Assembly (NCBI RefSeq): GCF_001412085.1
Contig: NZ_LKEV01000001.1
Location: forward strand, 434,001 to 498,000
Source of the DNA: Corynebacterium lowii
GTDB lineage: Bacteria > Actinomycetota > Actinomycetes > Mycobacteriales > Mycobacteriaceae
DNA: 64,000 nucleotides
Reading direction: 5' to 3'
In this document: one piece after another, positions 47,252 to 56,454 of the stretch
Layout of the letters: every line of letters begins with the position of its first letter
Numbering within the stretch: the stretch's first letter is position 1
The notes under the pieces: model-generated
What the model was told of the DNA's origin: nothing
What the model saw: only the letters and a program-made list of their open reading frames with translations
The model's database searches: none
Program-made: the position numbers and the translations under genes

Positions 47252-47793
47252 CCGAGCCGAACAACAACATCGAGAACAACGTGGCGGATGCCGAGGATCT
47301 GGCCGCCGCTGCGGCAGCCACCGAGGAGTTCACCAACACCATCGGTGACCACCTGGTTGCTGAGACCGAAACCGAGGTCGAGGTAGAGGTCGAGCAGGCT
47401 GGCGTGGAAGGCCCCATCCAGACCGTGGGTCGTCGTAAGCGCGCCATCGTGCGCGTGCGCCTCGTGCCGGGCACCGGCGAGTTCGTGTGCAACGGTCGTT
47501 CCCTGGAAGATTACTTCCCCAACAAGATTCACCAGCAGACCGTGAAGTCCCCGCTGGTGCTGTTGGACCGCGAGGGCCAGTTCGACATCCAGGCCAACCT
47601 CAAGGGCGGCGGCCCCACCGGCCAGGCCGGTGCTTTCCGCCTCGCCATCGCTCGCGCCCTCAACGCCTACGCTCCGGCGGATCGCGCGGCGCTGAAGAAG
47701 GCTGGCTTCCTCACCCGTGACGCTCGTGCCGTCGAGCGCAAGAAGGCCGGTCTGCACAAGGCACGTCGTGCCCCGCAGTACTCCAAGCGTTAA
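47248..47793 (+). CDS. rpsI: 30S ribosomal protein S9
   Basis: S9, 181 aa; its C-terminal tail ([17 protein letters not shown]) reaches the P-site tRNA. The core starts at [26 protein letters not shown]; the first 55 residues are an acidic extension rich in Glu, Asn and Ala, typical of corynebacteria. GTG start overlaps the rplM stop. A terminator follows. Confidence 0.98.
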   Translation: MTEPNNNIENNVADAEDLAAAAAATEEFTNTIGDHLVAETETEVEVEVEQAGVEGPIQTVGRRKRAIVRVRLVPGTGEFVCNGRSLEDYFPNKIHQQTVKSPLVLLDREGQFDIQANLKGGGPTGQAGAFRLAIARALNAYAPADRAALKKAGFLTRDARAVERKKAGLHKARRAPQYSKR

Positions 47794-47809
47794 GTTTTCG
47801 CTTTCGCGC

Positions 47810-47841
47810 ACGCCGCTCCTGGTTATCAGGGGCGGCGTTTG
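47810..47841 (+). terminator. Rho-independent terminator after rpsI
   Basis: ACGCCGCTCCT (47810-47820) pairs with AGGGGCGGCGT (47828-47838) with one wobble pair; the T run is short (TTT). Confidence 0.75.
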
Positions 47842-47895
47842 CCGTATGTGGGTCGGTGGGCGAGAGTGGGGGCGTCGGCAGGCATAATGGAGCGC

Positions 47896-49239
47896 ATGAC
47901 TCGACTTTTTGGTACTGATGGCGTGCGCGGATTGGCGAATAAGAATCTCACGGCCTCGTTGGCGTTGAGGCTGGGGGCCGCGGCGGCGCAGGTTCTCACT
48001 GCCGAGAAGCAATCATCCAAGCGGCGGCCCACGGCCATCGTCGGGCGCGATCCCCGCGTCTCCGGGGAGATGTTGGCGGCGGCGTTGGCGGCGGGCATGG
48101 CCTCTCGGGGCGTCGATGTGCTGCGCGTGGGGGTGCTGCCTACCCCCGCGGTGGCCTTCCTCACCGATGATTACGGGGCGGATATGGGCGTGATGATCTC
48201 TGCCTCGCACAACCCCATGCCGGATAACGGAATCAAGTTCTTTTCTGCGGGCGGGCGCAAGCTGCCCGATGCGGTGGAGGATGAGATTGAGGCCGTGATG
48301 GCGCAGCTCGTGGAGGAGGGGCCCACGGGGCACGGCGTGGGCAGGGTGATTGAGGAATCGCGCGACGCTCACGAGCGCTACCTGGCTCATCTCCACGAGG
48401 CGGTGAAGGTGGATCTTTCCGGTCTGCGCGTGGTGGTCGATGCCGCCAATGGCGCGGCCTCAGAGATCGCTCCGGAGGCTTATCGACGCGCCGGGGCTGA
48501 GGTTATCGCCATTCATAACGAGCCCAATGCCTACAACATCAACGATGGCTGCGGCTCCACCCACATCGAGCAGACCCAGCGCGCGGTGCTCGAACACGGT
48601 GCTGACCTGGGGCTTGCCCACGATGGCGACGCCGACCGCTGCCTTGCCGTGGACGCTCAGGGACGCGTGGTGGACGGGGATCAGATCATGGCGATCCTGG
48701 CCGTGGCGATGAAGGACAATAGCGAGCTGAAAAAGAACACCCTGGTGGCCACGGTAATGAGTAACCTTGGCTTGCGATTGGCGATGGAAGAACAAGGGAT
48801 CACCGTGGTACCTACAAAGGTGGGCGATCGCTACGTGTTGGAGGAACTCAATGCCTCCGGTTTTAGCCTGGGTGGTGAGCAATCTGGGCACATTATTATT
48901 CCCGAGTATGGAACCACGGGTGATGGTGTTCTCACGGGTTTGAGTCTCATGGCTCGTATGGCGGAAACCAAGAAAACCTTGGCGGAATTGGCCGAAGTAA
49001 TGAAGGTATTGCCGCAGGTGCTTATCAACGTTCCGGTATCTAATAAGAGCGCCATTGCGGGCAATGACCAGGTTATTGCCGCTATGAAGGAGGCAGAGGC
49101 GGAGCTGGGAGAAACCGGCCGAGTGCTGCTGCGCCCCTCCGGCACCGAGGAACTCTTCCGCGTGATGGTGGAGGCCGCCGAGGAGGAGCAGGCCCGCAAG
49201 GTGGCCGGACAGCTGGCCGCCGTGGTCGCTGCCGTGTGA
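47896..49239 (+). CDS. glmM: Phosphoglucosamine mutase
   Basis: GlmM, 447 aa, converts glucosamine 6-phosphate to glucosamine 1-phosphate for peptidoglycan precursors. The active-site Ser is in [17 protein letters not shown], the metal loop in [12 protein letters not shown], and sugar binding in GGEQSGHII; the phosphate site [12 protein letters not shown] is at the C-terminus. ATG 47896 gives the standard [12 protein letters not shown] start, and CATAAT (47883-47888) ends 7 nt upstream, suggesting a leaderless message. It works with glmS encoded 3.6 kb downstream. Confidence 0.97.
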   Translation: MTRLFGTDGVRGLANKNLTASLALRLGAAAAQVLTAEKQSSKRRPTAIVGRDPRVSGEMLAAALAAGMASRGVDVLRVGVLPTPAVAFLTDDYGADMGVMISASHNPMPDNGIKFFSAGGRKLPDAVEDEIEAVMAQLVEEGPTGHGVGRVIEESRDAHERYLAHLHEAVKVDLSGLRVVVDAANGAASEIAPEAYRRAGAEVIAIHNEPNAYNINDGCGSTHIEQTQRAVLEHGADLGLAHDGDADRCLAVDAQGRVVDGDQIMAILAVAMKDNSELKKNTLVATVMSNLGLRLAMEEQGITVVPTKVGDRYVLEELNASGFSLGGEQSGHIIIPEYGTTGDGVLTGLSLMARMAETKKTLAELAEVMKVLPQVLINVPVSNKSAIAGNDQVIAAMKEAEAELGETGRVLLRPSGTEELFRVMVEAAEEEQARKVAGQLAAVVAAV

Positions 49240-49262
49240 TTTTCCCATAATCTGGCCGTGCT

Positions 49263-49297
49263 GGGAACCGCTGGGGGTGCGGGGCCAGTCAAAGTAA
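49263..49297 (+). promoter_or_regulatory. ECF-sigma-like promoter before the three-gene module
   Basis: GGGAACC (49263-49269), 17 nt, AGTCAAAGTAA (49287-49297). Both boxes are identical to those before the WXG100 pair at 45803-45836. No other gene lies in the 101 bases between glmM and 49341. Confidence 0.65.
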
Positions 49298-49340
49298 TGG
49301 AGAACTCTTTGATTGGCTCCTACCAGCACGAGGGGGATAC

Positions 49341-49640
49341 GTGGAGGAACTATCCATCACACCAGAGGCCGCCAGGGGAATGGTGCGGCGTGGACTTGAG
49401 GAATTAGAGGAACGCATAAGAGCGCACCAGTCCGCGCCACCGGGTTTTCCCGCCGTGGCGGCAGGGCAGCAATTTGGAGATTATGGGCGACGCCTCGCAG
49501 AGGCATATATGCGTTTACATTCCGTGGAAATGAGCAGAATGCAAACGCTATTGGGGATGTTGCGCTCGACATTGAGGGAAATAGAAGCTATCGACGCCGC
49601 GAATAGCCGCCATGCCGAGGACTTGGAGCGCATCGGATGA
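49341..49640 (+). CDS. Small helical protein, possible type VII substrate (module gene 1)
   Basis: A 99-aa protein predicted to be all helix. The second half (QQFGDYGRRLAEAYMRLHSV, then LLGMLRSTLREIEAIDAAN) resembles the C-terminal helix of EspC/WXG-like ESX proteins, but the W-x-G turn is replaced by a Pro/Gly-rich linker (SAPPGFPAVAAG). I cannot name a family. GTG start with CGAGGGGGA before it, the same block as before eccCa and the EsxU-like gene. It overlaps the next gene by 4 bases. ECF-like promoter upstream. Confidence 0.75.
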   Translation: MEELSITPEAARGMVRRGLEELEERIRAHQSAPPGFPAVAAGQQFGDYGRRLAEAYMRLHSVEMSRMQTLLGMLRSTLREIEAIDAANSRHAEDLERIG

Positions 49641-51541
49641 GCGCGCAAACATACGGCTCAATCCTGGCCGATCTGCACCAGGCCTCCCGTGGACAATATG
49701 CGGGCCCGAAGATCGCGGTGGCCGATATTGAACGGGCATTGGGAAGCGTGGAGGGACTTGATCCCGCGGCTATAGGCCAGCACATGAGTTTGGCCGTGGG
49801 AAACACGGATGTGACCGGTAGCGGCAAGGGATGGCTGCGTCCACTCTTAGAGATACTCAAGCACGTTGCCTTTGGGCTCATCGGGGATACCGTGGCCGAA
49901 GGAGTGCAGGGTTGGTGGAAAAACCGCGGCGATAGCCAGCAGCTCGATGAGGAGGGAAAACAAGCCACCGATGCGCTGAACGATATTACCTGCACCTCCG
50001 ATACCGCAGCGAAGGAGATCATTTCTGCGCTCGCACAGAGCGTAGCGGTACTGTGCCAGCATCTTCGCTGCCTTAACCCGAGCGCAGGGCTGGAGCATCA
50101 AGCGGCCTTTCAATCGACGCTGAGCACGGCTTCCACCCTGGTAGATGAGGCGGCGGGCTCTATTACCGCCCTGTGCCGGGATAGAGATGAGGCAGTGGCG
50201 GGTTGCATGGAGAGATTGGTGGAACGCACCAGTCAGGTATGCGAGGCGCCGCAGCCGGCCACGGCGCCGACAGTTTCTACGGCACCCGCGGCTCCTACAG
50301 CCCCAACGACTCCTGCGGCTCCGGCGGGGGCCGATACGGCAGCGACACAGAGCGGTGCGAGTCAGCAGTGCGAGAAGGAGCAGCGCACCCCGATTCCTTC
50401 TTCGCCGCCTGTTACCGAGCCAGCGGCCGCCTGTGTGTCTCCGACACCGGAAAAGACACTGGGGCCTCCAGTTCCAGCTCCGGCTCCAGCCCCAGTGGGT
50501 GAACCGGCTTCATCGTGCGCGACGGCGGGCACTGGTTCTGCGAGTGTTGCGCCTGCTAGTGCTGTGACCGCTAGCACGGTGCCTGCGGGTGCTGTTGATC
50601 TTCCTGTGGAACCGGAAACCAAAGAAACTGGTGCTGCCCCACGGGAGTGCGCGCCGCCGCGCGATGCCCAACCGGCAGGCGATCATCTGCCACCGCACGA
50701 TGGCGCTTCCTCGCGTGATGGTACCCCGGAGCTGGAGGTATCGCCTGCCTCTGGAGCGCCGAGTGCAGAGAAAACATGTGCCGAGAATGAGCCACAAGGA
50801 GCACCGGAAAAACCACGCGGGTGTGCTGAGACGGCTGATATGACCGAGATAAAAACGGTGATGACTCAGGCAACAACAGCGGGTTTGGACGCTGTGAAGT
50901 GGGGAATGGGCATAGCGCAGCAGGCAGCTGAGGGAGCGCTAGAGGCGGTGGGCTCCTTTGTAGAGGAGGCACAGGAATCGGTGGAGCCGAATCTTGAACC
51001 TTGCGCAGATGAACCCTGTGCAGATGCGCCTCGCACAGAGATAGCGGCCTGTGACAATCCTCCGGCGGAAAAGGCGGTAAATGAGGTCGTAAGTTCTGCC
51101 ACGCCGGAGGGCGTTTGTGGGCAAGAAACCCTAGAATGTCCTCCCGCTGCCCGGGAAGAACCGGCCTCGATGCCACCACCAATGGAGGAATGTGCGGTAG
51201 AAGAACCCGCCCCGGCTCCTGCACCAGAGCTGGTAGATCTTGCCTCGGTGCCCGAGCCGCCTCCACCCGCAGAAAAGGTGGCCCACATGCAGGCAGCTTC
51301 CAATGCTTCGGTGTCGGGTGAGGTATTTGATGGGGCTTTTGCGGAACCCGTGGTTCCCGTGGCGGAGCAGGAAAGCACAGAGGTAGAACCTGAGCAGCAA
51401 CCTTCCGTGTCGGCTGAGTCGGCTGAGGTCAATGCGGCGGAAAAACCTTCACCAATAGAGGAACCCACGGAGATAGAGGGAAACGCGGGGCCTCCGGGTG
51501 AACCGCGATCAAATGGGGCTAGAAAGGCAGGTGCCTGGTAA
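49637..51541 (+). CDS. Large Pro/Ala/Glu-rich protein, possible type VII substrate (module gene 2)
   Basis: A 634-aa protein of unknown family. Residues 1-205 are helical, with a hydrophobic stretch LLEILKHVAFGLIGDTVAEG (70-89) and a WW pair at 93-94; residues 206-634 are low-complexity Pro/Ala/Glu/Thr, broken by one amphipathic helix near 415-447. There is no signal peptide. It contains 18 Cys spread along the chain, unusual for an intracellular protein. ATG overlaps gene 1 (ATGA). The long disordered tail resembles some type VII effectors or surface proteins; no toxin motif was seen. Confidence 0.75.
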   Translation: MSAQTYGSILADLHQASRGQYAGPKIAVADIERALGSVEGLDPAAIGQHMSLAVGNTDVTGSGKGWLRPLLEILKHVAFGLIGDTVAEGVQGWWKNRGDSQQLDEEGKQATDALNDITCTSDTAAKEIISALAQSVAVLCQHLRCLNPSAGLEHQAAFQSTLSTASTLVDEAAGSITALCRDRDEAVAGCMERLVERTSQVCEAPQPATAPTVSTAPAAPTAPTTPAAPAGADTAATQSGASQQCEKEQRTPIPSSPPVTEPAAACVSPTPEKTLGPPVPAPAPAPVGEPASSCATAGTGSASVAPASAVTASTVPAGAVDLPVEPETKETGAAPRECAPPRDAQPAGDHLPPHDGASSRDGTPELEVSPASGAPSAEKTCAENEPQGAPEKPRGCAETADMTEIKTVMTQATTAGLDAVKWGMGIAQQAAEGALEAVGSFVEEAQESVEPNLEPCADEPCADAPRTEIAACDNPPAEKAVNEVVSSATPEGVCGQETLECPPAAREEPASMPPPMEECAVEEPAPAPAPELVDLASVPEPPPPAEKVAHMQAASNASVSGEVFDGAFAEPVVPVAEQESTEVEPEQQPSVSAESAEVNAAEKPSPIEEPTEIEGNAGPPGEPRSNGARKAGAW

Positions 51542-51819
51542 TGGAATTTGAAGAGTTTGCCCGCCGCTTCCGTGAGCGAGCTACACAGAGAATGTTGGAG
51601 TTTGAGGTAGCCCTGGAGCAAAGCCGCCGCGATATGGAAAAAGCGGCGCGGAATAGAAAAAATGGTGGGGGAGTGGCACCGGGAAAGAACACCTCCGCCG
51701 ATCCTCCTACACCGCAAACGGTGTTACATAAGCATATGTTACGCGAGCCGATGGCACGCGCAGGAGAACCAGGGCAAAGAACAAAAAGACCGGTGCAAGG
51801 GGTGCTGAGGAAAAACTGA
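51541..51819 (+). CDS. Small basic protein, module gene 3
   Basis: A 92-aa protein. Residues 1-42 form a charged amphipathic helix (EFEEFARRFRERATQRMLEF), followed by a Gly/Pro-rich, very basic tail ending RPVQGVLRKN. ATG shares one base with the TAA of gene 2, so it is translationally coupled. No family recognised; a chaperone, anti-toxin or DNA/acidic-protein binder for its acidic neighbour is conceivable. Its end is only 18 bases from the convergent hydrolase-like gene. Confidence 0.65.
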   Translation: MEFEEFARRFRERATQRMLEFEVALEQSRRDMEKAARNRKNGGGVAPGKNTSADPPTPQTVLHKHMLREPMARAGEPGQRTKRPVQGVLRKN

Positions 51820-51837
51820 AAAATCTGCTGCGGAAAA

Positions 51838-52683
51838 TTACAAGGGCATAGAGACCTTGCGGTTGGCGTTAGCCTTTTCTTCGATCTCTTCGGCGCTAAA
51901 AGATTCCACCTTCTTAGCGGTGGCCTCGGCGGCGGAGAAACCGGAGTACTTCTTTTCCCCGGCAAGCTGGTGGAGAAGAAAGCCGGTGATGAGGCCGCGC
52001 GCGGTTTCTTTGGCGGCGTGCTGGGGGCCAGCGGCCCCTATAAGCAGGTTGCGCAGGGTATTTTCGCTAAAGCCCTGCTGAGTGCCGTCGTTGAGTTCGC
52101 GGTAAGCCACTTCACCCTTCCAGTTATGTGCAACGCGGGCGGGGTTCCCGGCGTCGAGAAGCCTATCGCGGCCCGAGCCGAGAATGAGGCCGGGGGCATT
52201 CACCGCGCGGGCGGCCTCTTCCGCGGACGGGGAGGTAACGGCCGGGTAAGCACAGACCACCGCTCGCACCTTCTCCTCATTAGCGGAGGCGAGAACGGCG
52301 GCTCCGGCTCCCATCCCGTGCCCCACGAGGCCGAGTTTTCCGGGGGAGACAATAACGTTGCCGTGGCCGAGTTTTACTCCGGCGAGGATTTGCAGGCTGG
52401 TATTGAGGTCGGCGGCTAGGCTGCGGTGGTCTGGGTTAAAACCGGTTTGAGTATCGGGAGCGGCTACGGCGATACCCCAGCTCGCCAGGTGGCGCAGGGT
52501 AGCGTGATAGGCCTTGATATTAGTGATCCAATCGTGCCCAAAGGCGACGGCGGGGATGCCGTTGCCCTCGGCCGGGGTGTACACCTTTCCGGGAAGCCCG
52601 GCGTAGGCGAGGTCACCTACCAATACGCGATGTGGCCCGCGCTTGGAGAGTTTGGGCAGATGCTTATTCAGATTCTCAGACAC
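51838..52683 (-). CDS. Alpha/beta-hydrolase-fold protein lacking the catalytic Ser
   Basis: A 281-aa protein of the dienelactone hydrolase/cutinase-like lipase type. The strand-turn before the nucleophile reads LGLVGHGMGAGAAVLAS: the usual G-x-S-x-G is G-H-G-M-G, so Ser is replaced by Gly. The acid region (LILGSGRDRLLD) is present, but where a His is expected the sequence is DGTQQGFSE. No signal peptide. The gene is therefore likely a non-catalytic relative or an enzyme with another chemistry. It is convergent with the three-gene module. C-terminal 45 residues are a charged helical tail. Confidence 0.8.
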   Translation of the reverse strand: MSENLNKHLPKLSKRGPHRVLVGDLAYAGLPGKVYTPAEGNGIPAVAFGHDWITNIKAYHATLRHLASWGIAVAAPDTQTGFNPDHRSLAADLNTSLQILAGVKLGHGNVIVSPGKLGLVGHGMGAGAAVLASANEEKVRAVVCAYPAVTSPSAEEAARAVNAPGLILGSGRDRLLDAGNPARVAHNWKGEVAYRELNDGTQQGFSENTLRNLLIGAAGPQHAAKETARGLITGFLLHQLAGEKKYSGFSAAEATAKKVESFSAEEIEEKANANRKVSMPL

Positions 52684-52877
52684 TCCTACAGGATAGTAAA
52701 CGAGCCAGACCTGTGGGCGGACGCGGGGACGGGTGTGAGGCGCAGGGGACAGGAACGGGGGATAACCACAAAGAAAGAGGCCCGAGGATAACGGGAGGTC
52801 CGAAGAAAAGTAAGCAGATGACCTGCGAAGAAGGGCGGTGATGGTGCCTGATTGATCTGTACACTATTGTGGCGCCT

Positions 52878-54740
52878 ATGTGTGGAATCGTTGGATACGT
52901 CGGCAACCGCCAGGGCCTCGGCCTGGCCCTTAATGCGCTGCGTCGCATGGAATACCGTGGCTATGATTCGGCGGGCATTGCCGTGGCGAACTCCGGTGGC
53001 TTGAACTTTGCCAAGCGCGCCGGGAAGCTCGCCAACCTCGAAGATAAGATCGCGGAGGTTGGCGAGGAGAGCCTGGAAGGGACCACCGCGATTGGGCACA
53101 CGCGCTGGGCTACGCACGGGCGCCCCACCGATGAGAATGCGCACCCGCACCTTTCCTATGACGGCAAGGTGGCAATCGTTCACAATGGCATTATTGAGAA
53201 CTTTGCCGTCCTGCGCCCCGAGTTGGATGCGCGCGGCATTGAGATGGTCTCGGAGACCGATTCCGAGACAGCCGCGCACCTCATCGCCCTGGCTTATAAC
53301 GAGGGCGACACGGCGGGCGATATTCGCGCCAGCACGTTGAAGGTGCTGCGCCGCTTAGAGGGCGCTTTTACGCTGCTGGTGATGCACGCCGATTACCCGG
53401 ATCAGATTATCGCTGCCCGCCGTTCCACGCCTTTGATCGTGGGCGTGGGTGAGGGCGAGATGTTCCTGGGCTCGGATGTGGCCGCCTTTATCGAGCACAC
53501 CAAGAATGCCGTGGAGCTCAACCAGGATAATGCCGTGGTGATTAACCGCGATGGTTACGAGATTCTGAACTTCGATGGCACCCCCGCCGAGGGCCGTTCC
53601 TTCACGATCGACTGGGACCTCGCCGCCGCAGAAAAGGGCGGTTATAGCTCCTTTATGATGAAGGAGATTCACGAGCAGCCCGCCGCCGTGCGCGATACCC
53701 TGGCCGGTCACTTCCAGGATGGGCGCATTGTGCTCGATGAGCAGAACCTCTCCGACGAGGATTTGCGCGCCGTGGATCAGATCTTCGTGGTGGCCTGCGG
53801 ATCGGCCTATCACTCCGGCCTGCTGGCTAAGTACGCCATTGAGCACTGGGTGCGTATCCCGGTGCAGATTGAGGTGGCCAGCGAGTTCCGCTACCGCGAC
53901 CCGGTTCTCGGCGCCCGCACGCTCGTCGTGGCGATCTCCCAGTCCGGCGAGACGCTGGACACCCTAGAGGCCGTGCGTTACGCCAAGGCCCAGGGCGCGA
54001 AGGTGCTGGCGGTGTGTAACACCAATGGCTCGCAGATTCCGCGCGAGTCGGACGCCGTGCTTTATACCCACGCCGGCCCGGAGATCGGCGTGGCCTCCAC
54101 CAAGGCGTTCTTGGCACAGGTGGCGGCTAACTACATCGTGGGCCTGGCCCTGGCTCAGGCCAAGGGCACCAAGTACCCGGATGAGATCAAGGAGATTTGG
54201 GAGGCTCTGGCGGAGATTCCCGCCAAGGTTGAGGAACTCCTGCCTTCCTCGGAGCAGTGCCGCAACATTGCCACCACCCTGGGGGCCATTCGCACCATGC
54301 TCTTCTTGGGGCGCGGGGTGGGTTACCCGGTGGCCTTGGAGGGTGCCCTTAAGCTCAAGGAATTGGCTTATATCCACGCCGAGGGTTTCCCGGCCGGTGA
54401 ACTCAAGCACGGCCCCATCGCCTTGATTGAGGACGATCTGCCGGTGGTCGTGGTGGTTCCCAGCCCGCGCGGGGTGAAGTTGCTGCACTCCAAGGTGGTA
54501 TCCAATATCCAGGAGATCCGCGCGCGCGGCGCTAAGACCATCGTGATCGCGGAAGAGGGCGATACCGCCGTGGAGCCCTTTGCTAACTGGCTGATCCGCC
54601 TGCCGGAATCCTCCACGATCATGCAGCCGCTGCTGGCCACGGTGCCCCTGCAATTCTTGGCGGCTTATATCGCCCAGGAATGTGGCAATGAGGATATTGA
54701 TAAGCCGAGGAATCTGGCTAAGTCCGTCACTGTGGAATAA
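52878..54740 (+). CDS. glmS: Glutamine-fructose-6-phosphate aminotransferase
   Basis: GlmS, 620 aa, makes glucosamine 6-phosphate from fructose 6-phosphate and glutamine. The glutaminase domain begins at the catalytic Cys directly after Met (MCGIVGYVGNRQGLGLAL), with HTRWATHG; two SIS domains follow (ACGSAYHSGL; GRGVGYPVALEGALKLKE), ending DKPRNLAKSVTVE. ATG 52878 is required for Cys1; TATTGT (52865-52870) ends 7 nt before, suggesting a leaderless message. No glmS ribozyme or other conserved leader is present. Confidence 0.98.
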   Translation: MCGIVGYVGNRQGLGLALNALRRMEYRGYDSAGIAVANSGGLNFAKRAGKLANLEDKIAEVGEESLEGTTAIGHTRWATHGRPTDENAHPHLSYDGKVAIVHNGIIENFAVLRPELDARGIEMVSETDSETAAHLIALAYNEGDTAGDIRASTLKVLRRLEGAFTLLVMHADYPDQIIAARRSTPLIVGVGEGEMFLGSDVAAFIEHTKNAVELNQDNAVVINRDGYEILNFDGTPAEGRSFTIDWDLAAAEKGGYSSFMMKEIHEQPAAVRDTLAGHFQDGRIVLDEQNLSDEDLRAVDQIFVVACGSAYHSGLLAKYAIEHWVRIPVQIEVASEFRYRDPVLGARTLVVAISQSGETLDTLEAVRYAKAQGAKVLAVCNTNGSQIPRESDAVLYTHAGPEIGVASTKAFLAQVAANYIVGLALAQAKGTKYPDEIKEIWEALAEIPAKVEELLPSSEQCRNIATTLGAIRTMLFLGRGVGYPVALEGALKLKELAYIHAEGFPAGELKHGPIALIEDDLPVVVVVPSPRGVKLLHSKVVSNIQEIRARGAKTIVIAEEGDTAVEPFANWLIRLPESSTIMQPLLATVPLQFLAAYIAQECGNEDIDKPRNLAKSVTVE

Positions 54741-54766
54741 TTCCACTGGTGGCACAATAGATCCTC

Positions 54767-55900
54767 ATGGATCTGCTTACTGCTCGCATTGATCTGGGGG
54801 CTATTGCGTATAACACCCGCGAGGTGGCGCGCTGGGTGGCCCCCGCCCGCCTCATAGCCGTGGTCAAGGCTGATGGCTACAACCACGGTGCCGTGGAGGT
54901 GGCCCGCGTGGCGCTAGCCAATGGCGCGCAGGAGCTGGGGGTGGCCACGCTTGCGGAGGCCATAGAACTGCGGGAGGCCGGGATTACCGCGCCCATTTTG
55001 GCCTGGATATGGTCACCGGAGCAGGACATTTCCGCCGCAATCCACCGGGGAATACGCCTGGCGGTCCCCTCGCGCGAGCACGCGCGGGTGCTTATCGACG
55101 CCGCCCGCACCGCACAGGAAGCAGGGCAAGGGGGCGTCGATAAGCCGGCGGAAGCCACGATAAAAGTGGAAACCGGCATGCACCGCAGCGGCGTGGACCC
55201 GGAGGATTGGGCGGAGGTTTTTGATCTGCTCCGGGATTGCCCGTTCATCCAGGTAACGGGATTGATGAGCCACCTGGCCTGCGCCGATGAGCCGGAGGAC
55301 CCGGCCACCGATGAGCAGGCCGCGCGGTTTGAGCAGGCTATTGCGCTGGCCCGTGAGCGAGGTTTAGAGGTGCCGGTCAATCACTTGTGTAATTCTCCCG
55401 GTGCGCTCACCCGTCCTGATTTGCACCACGAGATGGTGCGCGTGGGGGTGGCTTTGTATGGTTTGGAGCCGGTTGCGGAGCGCGATCATGGTTTGATTCC
55501 GGCGATGAGTTGGGTGGGCCGGGTTCTACTGGTTAAGCCCGTGCGCGCGGGGGAGGCCGCCTCCTATGGCTTGACCTGGTGTGCCCCTCACGATGGTTTT
55601 CTCGCGGTGATTCCCGCTGGTTATGCCGATGGTCTGCCGCGTTATTGTCAAGGCCACGTGGAGGTGACTGTGGATAACCGGCGTTATCCACAGGTGGGCC
55701 GGGTGTGCATGGATCAATTTCTGGTGTGGCTGGGTACAAATGAACACGGAGTTTCCGCCGGGGACGAGGCGGTGATTTTTGGCCAGGGCGGCATGAGTGC
55801 CACGGAACTAGCGCAGCGCGTCGGGACGATTAATTACGAGGTGGTGTGCGGGCCGAGGCGCCGCACACAGCGGGTTTATGTGCAGGAGGTAGAGCGGTGA
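54767..55900 (+). CDS. alr: Alanine racemase
   Basis: Alr, 377 aa, a PLP enzyme making D-alanine for peptidoglycan. The PLP Lys is in LIAVVKADGYNHGAVEVAR; catalytic Tyr in AASYGLTW; VETGMHRSG, NHLCNSPGAL and GRVCMDQFLV are typical. CACAAT (54753-54758) ends 8 nt before the ATG, a possible leaderless start. Its stop overlaps the tsaE GTG (GTGA). Contains two copies of the GCTTATCGACGCC motif (55090 and 55134). Confidence 0.97.
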   Translation: MDLLTARIDLGAIAYNTREVARWVAPARLIAVVKADGYNHGAVEVARVALANGAQELGVATLAEAIELREAGITAPILAWIWSPEQDISAAIHRGIRLAVPSREHARVLIDAARTAQEAGQGGVDKPAEATIKVETGMHRSGVDPEDWAEVFDLLRDCPFIQVTGLMSHLACADEPEDPATDEQAARFEQAIALARERGLEVPVNHLCNSPGALTRPDLHHEMVRVGVALYGLEPVAERDHGLIPAMSWVGRVLLVKPVRAGEAASYGLTWCAPHDGFLAVIPAGYADGLPRYCQGHVEVTVDNRRYPQVGRVCMDQFLVWLGTNEHGVSAGDEAVIFGQGGMSATELAQRVGTINYEVVCGPRRRTQRVYVQEVER

Positions 55901-56409
55901 GGGAGAGTTTTCCGGCGCAGGGCTCGCTGCGTTGCGAGCAGGCTGAGGATACCCAGGCCCTCGGAGAGCAGCTGGGAGCGGCTTTGGAGGCCGGTGATGT
56001 GGTGCTTCTCGACGGCCCCCTGGGCGCTGGTAAAACCACGCTGACGCAGGGGATCGCCCGTGGGATGGGGGTGCGCGGGAGGGTTACCTCCCCGACGTTT
56101 ACCATTGCGCGGGAGCACCGCCACCCGCAGGGTGGTCCCGCGCTCATTCATGTGGACGCCTACCGCCTCTTGGGTGAGGAGGCGGGTTCAGGTGCGGCAG
56201 GTACCGCCGATCCGGTGGGGGCTCTTGATTCCCTGGACTTGGATTCTGAGTTAGAAAGCGCCGTGGTGGTGGCGGAATGGGGTGGCGGCCTCGTGGAGCA
56301 GATCGCTGGGGAGTACCTGTGGCTGCACCTCGATCGCACCACGGCGGTGGAGGAGGACCCCGATTCTGAAGCCAGGATCATATCGTGGCAGTGGCGTGGT
56401 GGGGCCTAA
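55897..56409 (+). CDS. tsaE: tRNA t6A biosynthesis ATPase TsaE
   Basis: TsaE, 170 aa, energises t6A37 synthesis with TsaB and TsaD, whose genes lie 4 kb downstream. The Walker A motif is in LLDGPLGAGKTTLTQGIARGMG, followed by VTSPTFTI and HVDAYRL. GTG 55897 has AGGAGG eight bases upstream and overlaps the alr stop. A 20-residue acidic insert (about 95-115) is less usual. Confidence 0.93.
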   Translation: MRESFPAQGSLRCEQAEDTQALGEQLGAALEAGDVVLLDGPLGAGKTTLTQGIARGMGVRGRVTSPTFTIAREHRHPQGGPALIHVDAYRLLGEEAGSGAAGTADPVGALDSLDLDSELESAVVVAEWGGGLVEQIAGEYLWLHLDRTTAVEEDPDSEARIISWQWRGGA

Positions 56410-56454
56410 GATGAGGTCAGTAATAGTGCGCGGAAAGAAAAGGATGGAAGCGTG

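Noticed and set aside
52684..52877. glmS ribozyme upstream of glmS
   Set aside because: The transcript appears to start at or near the ATG, and no ribozyme core was recognised; the element is characteristic of Firmicutes.
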